Source of the DNA: Candidatus Eiseniibacteriota bacterium
Lineage (GTDB): Bacteria > Orphanbacterota > Orphanbacteria > Orphanbacterales > Orphanbacteraceae
Direction: 5' to 3'
Assembly: GCA_029262235.1 (NCBI GenBank)
Contig: JAJCZU010000004.1
Span: 682,001-746,000 of the forward strand
Length of the DNA stretch: 64,000 bases
Of the stretch, positions 30,871-38,161 are shown one piece after another. The position numbers and the translations under genes are program-made. The stretch's first letter is position 1. The number at the start of each line of letters is the position of its first letter. The notes beneath the pieces are model-generated. The model worked only from the letters and a program-made list of their open reading frames with translations. It searched no databases and was not told the origin of the DNA.

Positions 30871-32190
30871 TTGAAACAGCTGTCGTGTATCGCGATCGCT
30901 TCGATTCTCGTGGTGTGCGCCGGAACGGCGGAAGCCGGCGGGTTCAACATCTACGAAATGAGCGCGCGCGCTACGGCACTCGGCGGCGCGTTCACGGCAA
31001 CGGCCGACGATCCGTCCGCGCTCTTCTACAATCCGGCCGGAACGGCGTGGCTTCCGGAAGGGTGGGCGGTCTCGGCGAACATGGCGGGCGCGATGCCGCA
31101 CACCGAGTTCGCGATCGCGAGCGGCATTACGGAGCTCGCCTTCCCCGGCGACCCGGTTTCGAAGACCAGAGACGCGGTCTTCACCCCATCCGGCCTCTAT
31201 ATCACCTATCGACATGACGACGAATGGTCGTACGGCTTTGCCGTTTCGACCCCGTTCGGGCTCGGCGTCGAGTGGGACGACCCGTTCGCGTTTCCCGGGC
31301 GCCCGCTCAGCGTGAACGCGCAGATTCAGGGCCTCTACTTCGGGCCCTCGGTGACGTTCATGCCCGATCCGCGGATCGCGTTCTCGTTCGGCGCGAACGG
31401 GGTCATTACGCACCTGCAGCTCGAGCGCCATCAGTTCCAGAATTTCGGCGGCGACAACATGCGTTACGACGTAGCCGAGATCGAGCTGCGCGGCACGAGC
31501 GAACTCTCCGCCGCGCCGCAGGCTTCGATCATGGTGAAGCCGAACGACAAACTTTCGATCGGCGTGAATTACCGTGGCGGCGTCACGAACACGTTCAAGG
31601 ACCAGGAAGTGAATTTCACCGTGTTCGACCAGCCCGCCGAGCGCCAGTCGCTCGAAGACGCGGTGCGCGCACAGATCAACGGTCTCGGTGAGCAGAAAGT
31701 GTCGGGCGATCTCGACTTCCCGGCCATTCTGATGACGGGCGTCCGGTATCAGTTCACGCCCGCGTTTTCGCTCGAAGGCGACTTCATCTGGTTCAACTGG
31801 GCCGCATTCGACGAAGTCATTCTGGAGTTCACGAACGCGGCGCTCACGACCGATCTTCGCGAAGATTACGCCGACGGCCAGCAGTATCGTTTCGGTGCTG
31901 AGTACGTGTTCAACGAGAACGTGCGCGGCATGGCCGGTTTCGTGTTCGACAACTCGCCGCAACCGGACGGCAGCGTGAGCCCGCTTCTGCCTGACGCGAA
32001 CCGTCTCGACTACAGCTTCGGCCTGTCGTACGGGGGGAGCAGCTGGGAAGTCACGGCCGCCTACATGTTCGTCGACTTCAAAGAACGCTCGACAGTCGAG
32101 GACGGCGTGGGGCTCAACTTCGAAGGCTTCGACGGCGCGTATGACACCGTCGTGCACATTCCCACCGTCGGCTTCACGAAGTACTTCTAG
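30871..32190 (+). CDS. fadL: FadL/OmpP1-family outer-membrane fatty-acid transporter
   Basis: 439 aa, TTG start backed by AAGGAGG 8 bp upstream. Signal peptide ending AGTAEAGG. The hallmark N-terminal hatch sequence is GGFNIYEMSARATALGGAFTATADDPSALFYNPAGTAW, followed by a 14-strand barrel (LYITYRHDDEWSYGFAVSTPFGLG, ALTTDLREDYADGQQYRFGAEYVF) and a C-terminal aromatic (VGFTKYF). It moves hydrophobic compounds, here probably long-chain fatty acids, across the outer membrane. The upstream gap has no FadR palindrome; an AT-rich TATTAAT at 30817 may be part of its own promoter. Confidence 0.93.
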   Translation: MKQLSCIAIASILVVCAGTAEAGGFNIYEMSARATALGGAFTATADDPSALFYNPAGTAWLPEGWAVSANMAGAMPHTEFAIASGITELAFPGDPVSKTRDAVFTPSGLYITYRHDDEWSYGFAVSTPFGLGVEWDDPFAFPGRPLSVNAQIQGLYFGPSVTFMPDPRIAFSFGANGVITHLQLERHQFQNFGGDNMRYDVAEIELRGTSELSAAPQASIMVKPNDKLSIGVNYRGGVTNTFKDQEVNFTVFDQPAERQSLEDAVRAQINGLGEQKVSGDLDFPAILMTGVRYQFTPAFSLEGDFIWFNWAAFDEVILEFTNAALTTDLREDYADGQQYRFGAEYVFNENVRGMAGFVFDNSPQPDGSVSPLLPDANRLDYSFGLSYGGSSWEVTAAYMFVDFKERSTVEDGVGLNFEGFDGAYDTVVHIPTVGFTKYF

Positions 32191-32204
32191 GAGGAGGGAC
32201 GAAC

Positions 32205-33623
32205 ATGAAACGGACCATTTTCTTCAGCATGCTCGCCGCCCTTCTTTTCGCCTCGGTCCTCGCGGGCTGTTCCGCGAACGCGCCGGACGCTCCGGTGATT
32301 TCCGAAACGCAGCTCGACATTCCCGTAACGCTCGGCGCGCTCGGGAATTCGCTGACGGCGGGCTTCATCAACGGGGGACTGGTCGAGAGCGGTCAGGTCG
32401 GGAGTTTTCCGAATCTCGTCGCGCAGAACATGGGACTGGGCGAACTGGAGCAGCCGATCGTCGGCGCGCCGGGGGTCGGGCCGCTCGGCACGCCGCTCTT
32501 CGTGAACGGCGACGGAGCGATCACGTCGAACCTCATTGATCCGACGACGATCCCCGGCCTCCTGCTCAATGCGTTTCATCCGGTTCCCTACGATAATCTC
32601 GGCGTGCCGGGAGCGACCACATCCAATATGGTGCGAGGTACGAGCAGCCAGAACACGAACGGCAACGTCTTTTTCGATCTGGTGCTTCGGAACAGCGCGC
32701 TGCCGCCCGGTGGGCTGTCGCAGCTCGATCAGATGCTTGCGCTACGCCCCACGTTCCTGCTGCTCTGGGTCGGCGCGAACGACATTCTCGGGGGGGCGAC
32801 CGGCGGCAATCCCGCAATCGGTGTGAATCTCACGCCGCTCGCGTCTTTCGAAACCGACTTCGTCGCGATATGCGATGCGATCACCGGCGCGGGGCTGAGC
32901 CGTGTGGTCGTCGCGAACATACCGAGTGTACTTTCGGCGCCGCGTTTCACGACGATTCCGCTCACGGCCGAAGTCGCGCCCGGAGTCCATGTGCGATGGG
33001 TGATGGACGAGGATACGGACGGCGACGGGGACGATGTCGTTGCCGTTCTGCTGACGGCGCCGGTCAGCGATCCGAGCGTGGCCCCGCAGTATCTGCCGGG
33101 CGGCGGCAGCTCGATCCCGAGCAACCAGACGATTACGGAGGCGGAGCTTGCGGTTCTCGAAGATCTGACCGAAGATTACAACGATGTCATTCTGCGCGAA
33201 GGGAACAGCCGCGGCTGGGGTTTCGTCGACGCGTTCACGGAACTGCTTGCATTGCCGGGAGATCCGACCGATCCGACCGCCTTCACGCAGCTGAACAGAA
33301 TCTTCCCGTGGGACGGTTCGCAGCAGAATCCGTACTCCGGGTTCAGTCTCGACGGCGTTCATCCGAGCGAGAAGGGGCAGGCAAGAACCGCGAACCTGTT
33401 CATAAGCGAGCTGAACGCGACGTTCGGCCTGGGCATTCCCGCAGTGGACGAGGACGGAATCTTCAACGTGACCGGGTTCGAACTGGCGCCGGGATTCGTT
33501 CCGCCTCGCGGCGGCAAGAACGCGATGCCGTTCCTCGACGATAACGCGAAGCGCAATCTCGAAGCGTTCACGCAGCTGTCGCAGCCGAAGCACGCGCTGC
33601 CGTTTCTGTCTTCGGGCAGGTAG
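32205..33623 (+). CDS. GDSL/SGNH-family lipase lipoprotein
   Basis: 472 aa with lipobox LAGC at Cys22. SGNH blocks: GALGNSLTAGFINGG (block I, GNSLTAG in place of GDSL), NLGVPGATTSNM (block II Gly), LLLWVGANDILGG (block III GxND) and GFSLDGVHPSEKG (block V DxxH). A secreted esterase/lipase anchored in the envelope, 14 bp after fadL, suggests that it releases fatty acids which FadL imports. GAGGAGGG ribosome site. Followed by a strong hairpin terminator. Confidence 0.9.
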   Translation: MKRTIFFSMLAALLFASVLAGCSANAPDAPVISETQLDIPVTLGALGNSLTAGFINGGLVESGQVGSFPNLVAQNMGLGELEQPIVGAPGVGPLGTPLFVNGDGAITSNLIDPTTIPGLLLNAFHPVPYDNLGVPGATTSNMVRGTSSQNTNGNVFFDLVLRNSALPPGGLSQLDQMLALRPTFLLLWVGANDILGGATGGNPAIGVNLTPLASFETDFVAICDAITGAGLSRVVVANIPSVLSAPRFTTIPLTAEVAPGVHVRWVMDEDTDGDGDDVVAVLLTAPVSDPSVAPQYLPGGGSSIPSNQTITEAELAVLEDLTEDYNDVILREGNSRGWGFVDAFTELLALPGDPTDPTAFTQLNRIFPWDGSQQNPYSGFSLDGVHPSEKGQARTANLFISELNATFGLGIPAVDEDGIFNVTGFELAPGFVPPRGGKNAMPFLDDNAKRNLEAFTQLSQPKHALPFLSSGR

Positions 33624-33654
33624 TCTGCCTACTTGAATCAATACTACGAACGAA

Positions 33655-33680
33655 AAGGGGAGCCGCCATCGGCTCCCCTT
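33655..33680. terminator. Bidirectional intrinsic terminator
   Basis: An 11-bp perfect stem (AAGGGGAGCCG / CGGCTCCCCTT) with 4-nt loop CCAT. Followed on the plus strand by CGCGTTTT and on the minus strand by TTTTCG, so it can end both the fadL-lipase transcript and the convergent TPR gene. Confidence 0.85.
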
Positions 33681-33728
33681 CGCGTTTTGAGACCCCTCTC
33701 GTTTTTGCTGACCCGATCCTTCTCCTTT

Positions 33729-34874
33729 CTATTCGGGAGACGACTGCGCGATCGCCTGATCCGGCGTTCCGGCCGTTTCCTGTTCGAGGCCGTAGGCCGC
33801 GGCGATCTCCGCGAGATCGATCTCCGTTTCGGGGTGGTTTTCGTCGAGCAGACGCTCGACACGCGACAGGCTGATGCCCGCCTTTTCGTGTGATTCATTC
33901 AGAAGCAGAACGCTTTCGAACTGCTCGGCCGCAAGCGTGAGCTGTCCGGTTCGCTCCAGGGCGACTCCCAGATTGTTACGAAAGGTGACGACATGGGGCG
34001 CGAGCCACGCGGCGCGCGCGAGCGGCGGCACGGCGGCCTCGAAGTCTTCGCGCTCGATGAAGAGCAGGCCGAGATTGTTGAGCGCCCAGGCGTCGTCGCG
34101 ATTGCGCCGGATCGCCAGGTCGTAGGCATCGGCAGCTTCGTCAGCGAGTCCCATCGAATGAGCCGCGCGCCCGAAGAGTCTGTAGCCGGTCGAGCTTTCC
34201 GGGAGCAGTTCGATCGCGCGCCGGGCCGGCACGAGCGCGTCTTTCGCACGCCCTTCGTCGAGCAGCACGCGCGCCAGATTCGTGTAGCTCTTGAAGTGGG
34301 TCGAGTCGAGCGCGATCGATTCGCCGAGCGCGCCGCGGGCTTCTTCGTACCGGCCGTTCTTCCAGAGCGAGAGACCGTGCATGTAGTGGCCCCAGGCATT
34401 TTCCGGATGTGCATCGACATAGCGGGCGAAGAGATTCTCGGCTTCCGTGAAGTCGCGTGCGAGAAACGCGGCTTCCGCCTGCGAGTACGTAACTGGTGCC
34501 GCCACCTGTGCAAGGGCCTGTGCCGGACCCTGTGCCGGACCCTGTGTCTCATGCGCGACCGCCGCTTTAGTAAACGGCGCGGTATTCGCATCCGCCTGTA
34601 CGGCATTGATCGGCCCGGTCGTGCCCGCGGTGACCTGGTTCACGCGCTTCGCAATCGGCTTTGTCGGAACCTGGGTACGCGTTTCGAATGACGTCTGTGC
34701 GATGGTCGGCGCCATGCGCGATGCCGCCCTGATTTCTTTCTCGCGAGCGTCGTTCGCCGAGACCCAGAGAACCCCGACGAGTACCAGTGCTCCTACCGCG
34801 CCGGCCGAGATCAGCCCCGCTCTCAAGAACCCGATTCCCCCGATTCGATCGTCCTGCCACGGTGTGCGTTCCAT
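33729..34874 (-). CDS. TPR-repeat protein with N-terminal membrane anchor
   Basis: 381 aa; AGGAGAG ribosome site. One membrane segment at about 18-37 (LISAGAVGALVLVGVLWV), a low-complexity linker with a degenerate QGPAQGPAQALAQ repeat, then TPRs: AEAAFLARDFTEAENLFARYVDAHPENAWGHYMHGLSLWKNG, SYTNLARVLLDEGRAKDALVPARRAIELLPES, WALNNLGLLFIERED and FRNNLGVALERTGQ. Probably periplasmic scaffold. It sits downstream of an NtrC-type regulator in the same direction, behind a candidate sigma-54 promoter and paired dyads, so it may be that regulator's target. Confidence 0.88.
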   Translation of the reverse strand: MERTPWQDDRIGGIGFLRAGLISAGAVGALVLVGVLWVSANDAREKEIRAASRMAPTIAQTSFETRTQVPTKPIAKRVNQVTAGTTGPINAVQADANTAPFTKAAVAHETQGPAQGPAQALAQVAAPVTYSQAEAAFLARDFTEAENLFARYVDAHPENAWGHYMHGLSLWKNGRYEEARGALGESIALDSTHFKSYTNLARVLLDEGRAKDALVPARRAIELLPESSTGYRLFGRAAHSMGLADEAADAYDLAIRRNRDDAWALNNLGLLFIEREDFEAAVPPLARAAWLAPHVVTFRNNLGVALERTGQLTLAAEQFESVLLLNESHEKAGISLSRVERLLDENHPETEIDLAEIAAAYGLEQETAGTPDQAIAQSSPE

Positions 34875-34934
34875 TTTTCTCTCCTTTTGCTGCCCCGGGA
34901 CATCCGGGAGTGACCGTGTGTGCAGAAAGGGAAG

Positions 34935-34950
34935 TGCAAGCGGGGGGCCG
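34935..34950 (-). promoter_or_regulatory. Candidate sigma-54 (-24/-12) promoter of the TPR gene
   Basis: On the minus strand: CGGCCCC-CCGC-TTGCA, against consensus TGGCACG-N4-TTGCA. The invariant GG and GC are 10 bp apart as required, and TTGCA is perfect. Predicted start near 34923, leaving a ~50-nt leader with AGGAGAG before the ATG. The preceding gene encodes a sigma-54 activator. Confidence 0.5.
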
Positions 34951-35046
34951 GACCGGAAGGCCGGGCGGGGCGGGATTCTAAGATATTGATTTGAAAATGG
35001 TTATGGGATGTTCAGGCTGTGAGCCAGAGAGGAGGAAGGGGAGATG

Positions 35047-35088
35047 TTGTGTCCGTCGAGACACAATGTGCGTGTCCCGATGGACACG
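35047..35088. promoter_or_regulatory. Two adjacent GTGTC/GACAC dyads, possible NtrC-type activator sites
   Basis: TTGTGTC-CGTCGA-GACACAA (35047-35066) and CGTGTCC-CGAT-GGACACG (35071-35088): two 7-bp inverted repeats with the same GTGTC core, side by side. They lie about 100-150 bp upstream of the candidate sigma-54 promoter, the usual distance for enhancer sites. They could alternatively be a weak terminator for the regulator gene. Confidence 0.5.
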
Positions 35089-35105
35089 GAACGGGTCTGT
35101 TCGTC

Positions 35106-36473
35106 TTAATCCGGCTTTTGAATCGAGAGGCGGCGCATGATCTTCAGAAGGCTCGCGTGATCGGCGAGGCCGAGATCCTCGGCCGTCTGTGTGATATGCC
35201 AGTCGTTTCTATCGAGCGCCCGTACCACGATCCGGCGTTCGGCTTCGCGCTTCTGATCCTGGAAGGACGTCGCCTGCGTTGCCTCGCCGGTCGCCGCGCC
35301 GCTCTCCGTGCCGCCGCCGACATGCGCGAGAAGGTCCGCGCCGAGCGTTTCGCCTTCGGCGAAGATGAGCATGCGTTCGATCGCGTTCCGAAGCTCGCGC
35401 ACGTTGTTGTTACGCCACTTCATTCCCGCCAGAGCCTCCGCGAGCGGCGCTTCGACCGGAACCGGCTTTCGCCCGAGTTTCGCAGAGAGCGTGCGCACGA
35501 AATGGTCGACGAGAAGGGGGACGTCGGACGGCCGGTCGCGCAGAGCCGGGACACGCACCTCGTGTACGTTGATTCTGTAATAGAGGTCGCGCCGAAAACG
35601 ACCGGCTTCCGCTTCGGCCGCCAGATCGCGGTTCGTGGCCGCGACGACCCGGGCGTCGACCGTGATCGACCGCGTCCCCCCGACGCGCATGAGCGTCTCT
35701 TCTTCGAGAACGCGCAGCAGTTTTGCCTGCATGGAGAGTGGAAGCTCGCCGATTTCGTCGAGGAACAGCGTGCCGCCGCCGGCGGCTTCGAACGCGCCGC
35801 GCCGCGCACGGTCGGCGCTCGTGAACGCGCCCTTCTCGTGTCCGAAGAGCTCACTTTCGACGAGCGTTTCGGGAAGCGCCGCGGCGTTGATCGCAAAGAA
35901 GGGGCCGCGGCTCCGGCCGCTCAGGCGATGCAGTTCGCGCGCCACGAGTTCCTTCCCGGTGCCCGACTCGCCCGTGATTAGAACGGGGCTCGGCACGGGG
36001 GCGAGTTTCGCGATCATCGCGCGCATCGATCGCACGGCGCCGCTTTCGCCCACGATCCCGGTCTCGTCGTCGATCGCGCGCTCGAGTCGCACGATGCGGT
36101 CCTGCATGGTGGCGCTCTCGAGCGCGTTTCGCAGTACCTGCACCACGCGTTCCATCGGTTCGCTCTTGTCGAGAAAGCTGAATGCGCCGAGTTTCACCGC
36201 GCGCACGCAGCGCGCGTAGTCGCCCGTTCCCGTGTAGACCACGACGGGCGTCGTGAGCCCCTGATCGCGAATCGTGTGCAGAAATTCAAAGCCGTCGACG
36301 CCCGGCATTTCGAGATCGAGCAGGATGCAGTCGAAGAGTTCGCTTTCCAGCACCCGGAGCGCGTCCCCGCCGCTTTTCGCGATCGCGGCATCGAACGGCC
36401 CCATGCGGCCGAGATCGTACGCATACTGTTCCGCGAGCGACGCGAGATCTTCGACGATCAATATCCGTTTCAT
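35106..36473 (-). CDS. Sigma-54-dependent response regulator (NtrC family)
   Basis: 455 aa with all three domains. Receiver with phospho-acceptor Asp53 (LLDLEMPG) and Lys near 102 (FLDKSEP); AAA+ domain with Walker A GESGTGKE, Walker B TLFLDEIGELP and the sigma-54 contact loop reading GAFTSA instead of GAFTGA; C-terminal Fis-type HTH (ITQTAEDLGLADHASLLKIMRRLSI). It should activate sigma-54 promoters after phosphorylation by the kinase encoded upstream, whose stop overlaps this start (ATGA). The candidate promoter and dyads just downstream suggest one target. The Ser in the GAFTGA loop is unusual and may lower sigma-54 coupling. Confidence 0.93.
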   Translation of the reverse strand: MKRILIVEDLASLAEQYAYDLGRMGPFDAAIAKSGGDALRVLESELFDCILLDLEMPGVDGFEFLHTIRDQGLTTPVVVYTGTGDYARCVRAVKLGAFSFLDKSEPMERVVQVLRNALESATMQDRIVRLERAIDDETGIVGESGAVRSMRAMIAKLAPVPSPVLITGESGTGKELVARELHRLSGRSRGPFFAINAAALPETLVESELFGHEKGAFTSADRARRGAFEAAGGGTLFLDEIGELPLSMQAKLLRVLEEETLMRVGGTRSITVDARVVAATNRDLAAEAEAGRFRRDLYYRINVHEVRVPALRDRPSDVPLLVDHFVRTLSAKLGRKPVPVEAPLAEALAGMKWRNNNVRELRNAIERMLIFAEGETLGADLLAHVGGGTESGAATGEATQATSFQDQKREAERRIVVRALDRNDWHITQTAEDLGLADHASLLKIMRRLSIQKPD

Positions 36474-38161
36474 CGCTGCTCCCCTTCGGTCTCGCTCACG
36501 GGAAAGAGCACGCGGAATTCCGTGCCGTGCCCTTCTTTCGAATCGAATTCGATCCTGCCGCCGTGATCCGTCACGAGCCGGCGCACGATCGTAAGCCCGA
36601 GGCCCGACCCGGTTTTTTTCGTCGTGAAGAAGTCTTCGAACACGCGCGCGGCCGTTTCGTCGCTCATGCCGGGGCCCTCGTCCCGCACGCGAAAGAGCAC
36701 CCCCGCATTGGTGCCCGCATCCGTACCCGCGGGCATACGTAATGTTTCAATCGTAAGCGTTCCGACCGTTTCCCGCATGCTCTCCCACGCGTTTCGAATC
36801 AGGTTCTCTACGATGCGACGCAGATCCGTCTCGTTCGCGCGAATGAGCGGGATCGTGTCGTCGAGCGCGGCCTGCACGGTAACCCCGCGCTCGGGAACGC
36901 CCGCGAGCGCTGCCCGGATCGTGTCGTTCAGCGAGCACAGGCGCCACTCGGTTTCCGGGCGAAGGCGCTCGTAGTTCGTCGCGAGTTCTTCAAGATAGGC
37001 AAGGCTCTGCTCCGCGCTCCCGCGTCTCTCCGTCCAGACCGTGCCGAGTTCGGCCGGGTTGCTCACCGGGATCCCGGCCATGTGACGAAAGATGTTCCGA
37101 AGGGGGGCGAGTCCGTTCTTGAGGTCATGATTTACCTGGCGCGCGAGGTCGCCGATGGCCGCCCGGCGTTCCGCGGATCGGATCGCGTCGGCGTTGCGCA
37201 CGATGCGAGTCTTCATTTCTTCGAGCAGTCCGGCCAGTTGCCCGACTTCGTCGCTTCGGTTCATGCGAAACGAAACGGCGGGGCGGTCGAGGTCGAACGA
37301 GGAAGCGCGCGTGGCGAGCGAGCGAAGCGGCGCGGAGATCCGCGAGGCGAACCAGAGCGAGAGAAGCAGAAGCCCCGCGCCCGTGGCGCCGAGCGTGAGG
37401 AGCAGATTGCGCCGGGCGGCCGCGCGCGCGGCTTCGAAATCACCACCGTTCCAGCTTACGAGAAACGCATGCTCCGTCCGCGCGCCGCGGTCATCAACGT
37501 ATGATATCGGAAACGCGCGCGTGAAAATGCGCTCGGTACTGTGCACGTCTTCGTTCGTTGCGGTGTGAAATGTCACACGTGTGTCGGGATCGGCACGAAG
37601 CCGGGTGAACAGCGGGTTTCCGATCGCGACTCCGCCGGCCAGTACCAGGTTCCTGCCCGACAGGGAGAACGAGTGCGTCGCGATCCATGCGCGCTCCCTG
37701 CGATCAGCGAAGCCGATTTCCGTTGCCGCGCCGTCTTCGAACATTGCCGCCGCCGCGCCCGTGAACAGCGCGCGTTTCGTTCCGAACTCGTTTCGAAAAT
37801 GTCCGGACGAGAGAACGATACCGGTTTCGTCCAGCAGGTAGAGCACGTCGAACCCCGTGAGGCGGGCATAGATTCCGGCCGCATCGAGGACGCGCGCGCT
37901 TTCGGTCTGTCCGGCGAGAATGGCCGCGCGCACTTCGCTGTCGCTTCGAAAGCTTTCTTCGATCGCGGCGAGTTTCTGTTCGACCGCGGTCTGCTCCCGC
38001 TTCCAGTTCACTCGGAACGCGTCGAACCGACGCTCCGCTCCTTCGCTTCGCTCCGCACGCGCGCGCGCGTCTTCGTTCCTGTCGAGAATCGTACCGACAA
38101 TAGCGAGCGGTACGAGCACGAGGAAGAACGACGCGAGAACGATATGGGAGCGAAGGTTCAA
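36470..38161 (-). CDS. Membrane sensor histidine kinase with HAMP domain
   Basis: The track ORF is over-extended. TTG at 38161 overlaps the previous stop (TTGA), GGGGA lies 6 bp upstream and it begins a proper signal anchor (NLRSHIVLASFFLVLVPLAIVG), giving 563 aa. Periplasmic sensor at about 30-235 with a double-Cache-like look (LTGFDVLYLLDETGIVLSSGHF, AGGVAIGNPLFTRLRADPD); second membrane span LLLTLGATGAGLLLLSLWF; HAMP RISAPLRSLATRASSFD; phospho-acceptor His in RQVNHDLKNGLAPL; ATPase N-box NLIRNAWESM, DEGPGM and KKTGSGLGLTIV. NHDLKN is the NtrY/AtoS-type H-box, fitting its NtrC-type partner. Confidence 0.92.
   Translation of the reverse strand: MNLRSHIVLASFFLVLVPLAIVGTILDRNEDARARAERSEGAERRFDAFRVNWKREQTAVEQKLAAIEESFRSDSEVRAAILAGQTESARVLDAAGIYARLTGFDVLYLLDETGIVLSSGHFRNEFGTKRALFTGAAAAMFEDGAATEIGFADRRERAWIATHSFSLSGRNLVLAGGVAIGNPLFTRLRADPDTRVTFHTATNEDVHSTERIFTRAFPISYVDDRGARTEHAFLVSWNGGDFEAARAAARRNLLLTLGATGAGLLLLSLWFASRISAPLRSLATRASSFDLDRPAVSFRMNRSDEVGQLAGLLEEMKTRIVRNADAIRSAERRAAIGDLARQVNHDLKNGLAPLRNIFRHMAGIPVSNPAELGTVWTERRGSAEQSLAYLEELATNYERLRPETEWRLCSLNDTIRAALAGVPERGVTVQAALDDTIPLIRANETDLRRIVENLIRNAWESMRETVGTLTIETLRMPAGTDAGTNAGVLFRVRDEGPGMSDETAARVFEDFFTTKKTGSGLGLTIVRRLVTDHGGRIEFDSKEGHGTEFRVLFPVSETEGEQR

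Noticed and set aside
34500-34550. GTGCCGGACCCT repeat in the TPR membrane protein as a mobile or regulatory repeat
   Set aside because: Only two exact 12-bp copies plus a degenerate one, in frame in a low-complexity linker; ordinary linker drift explains it.
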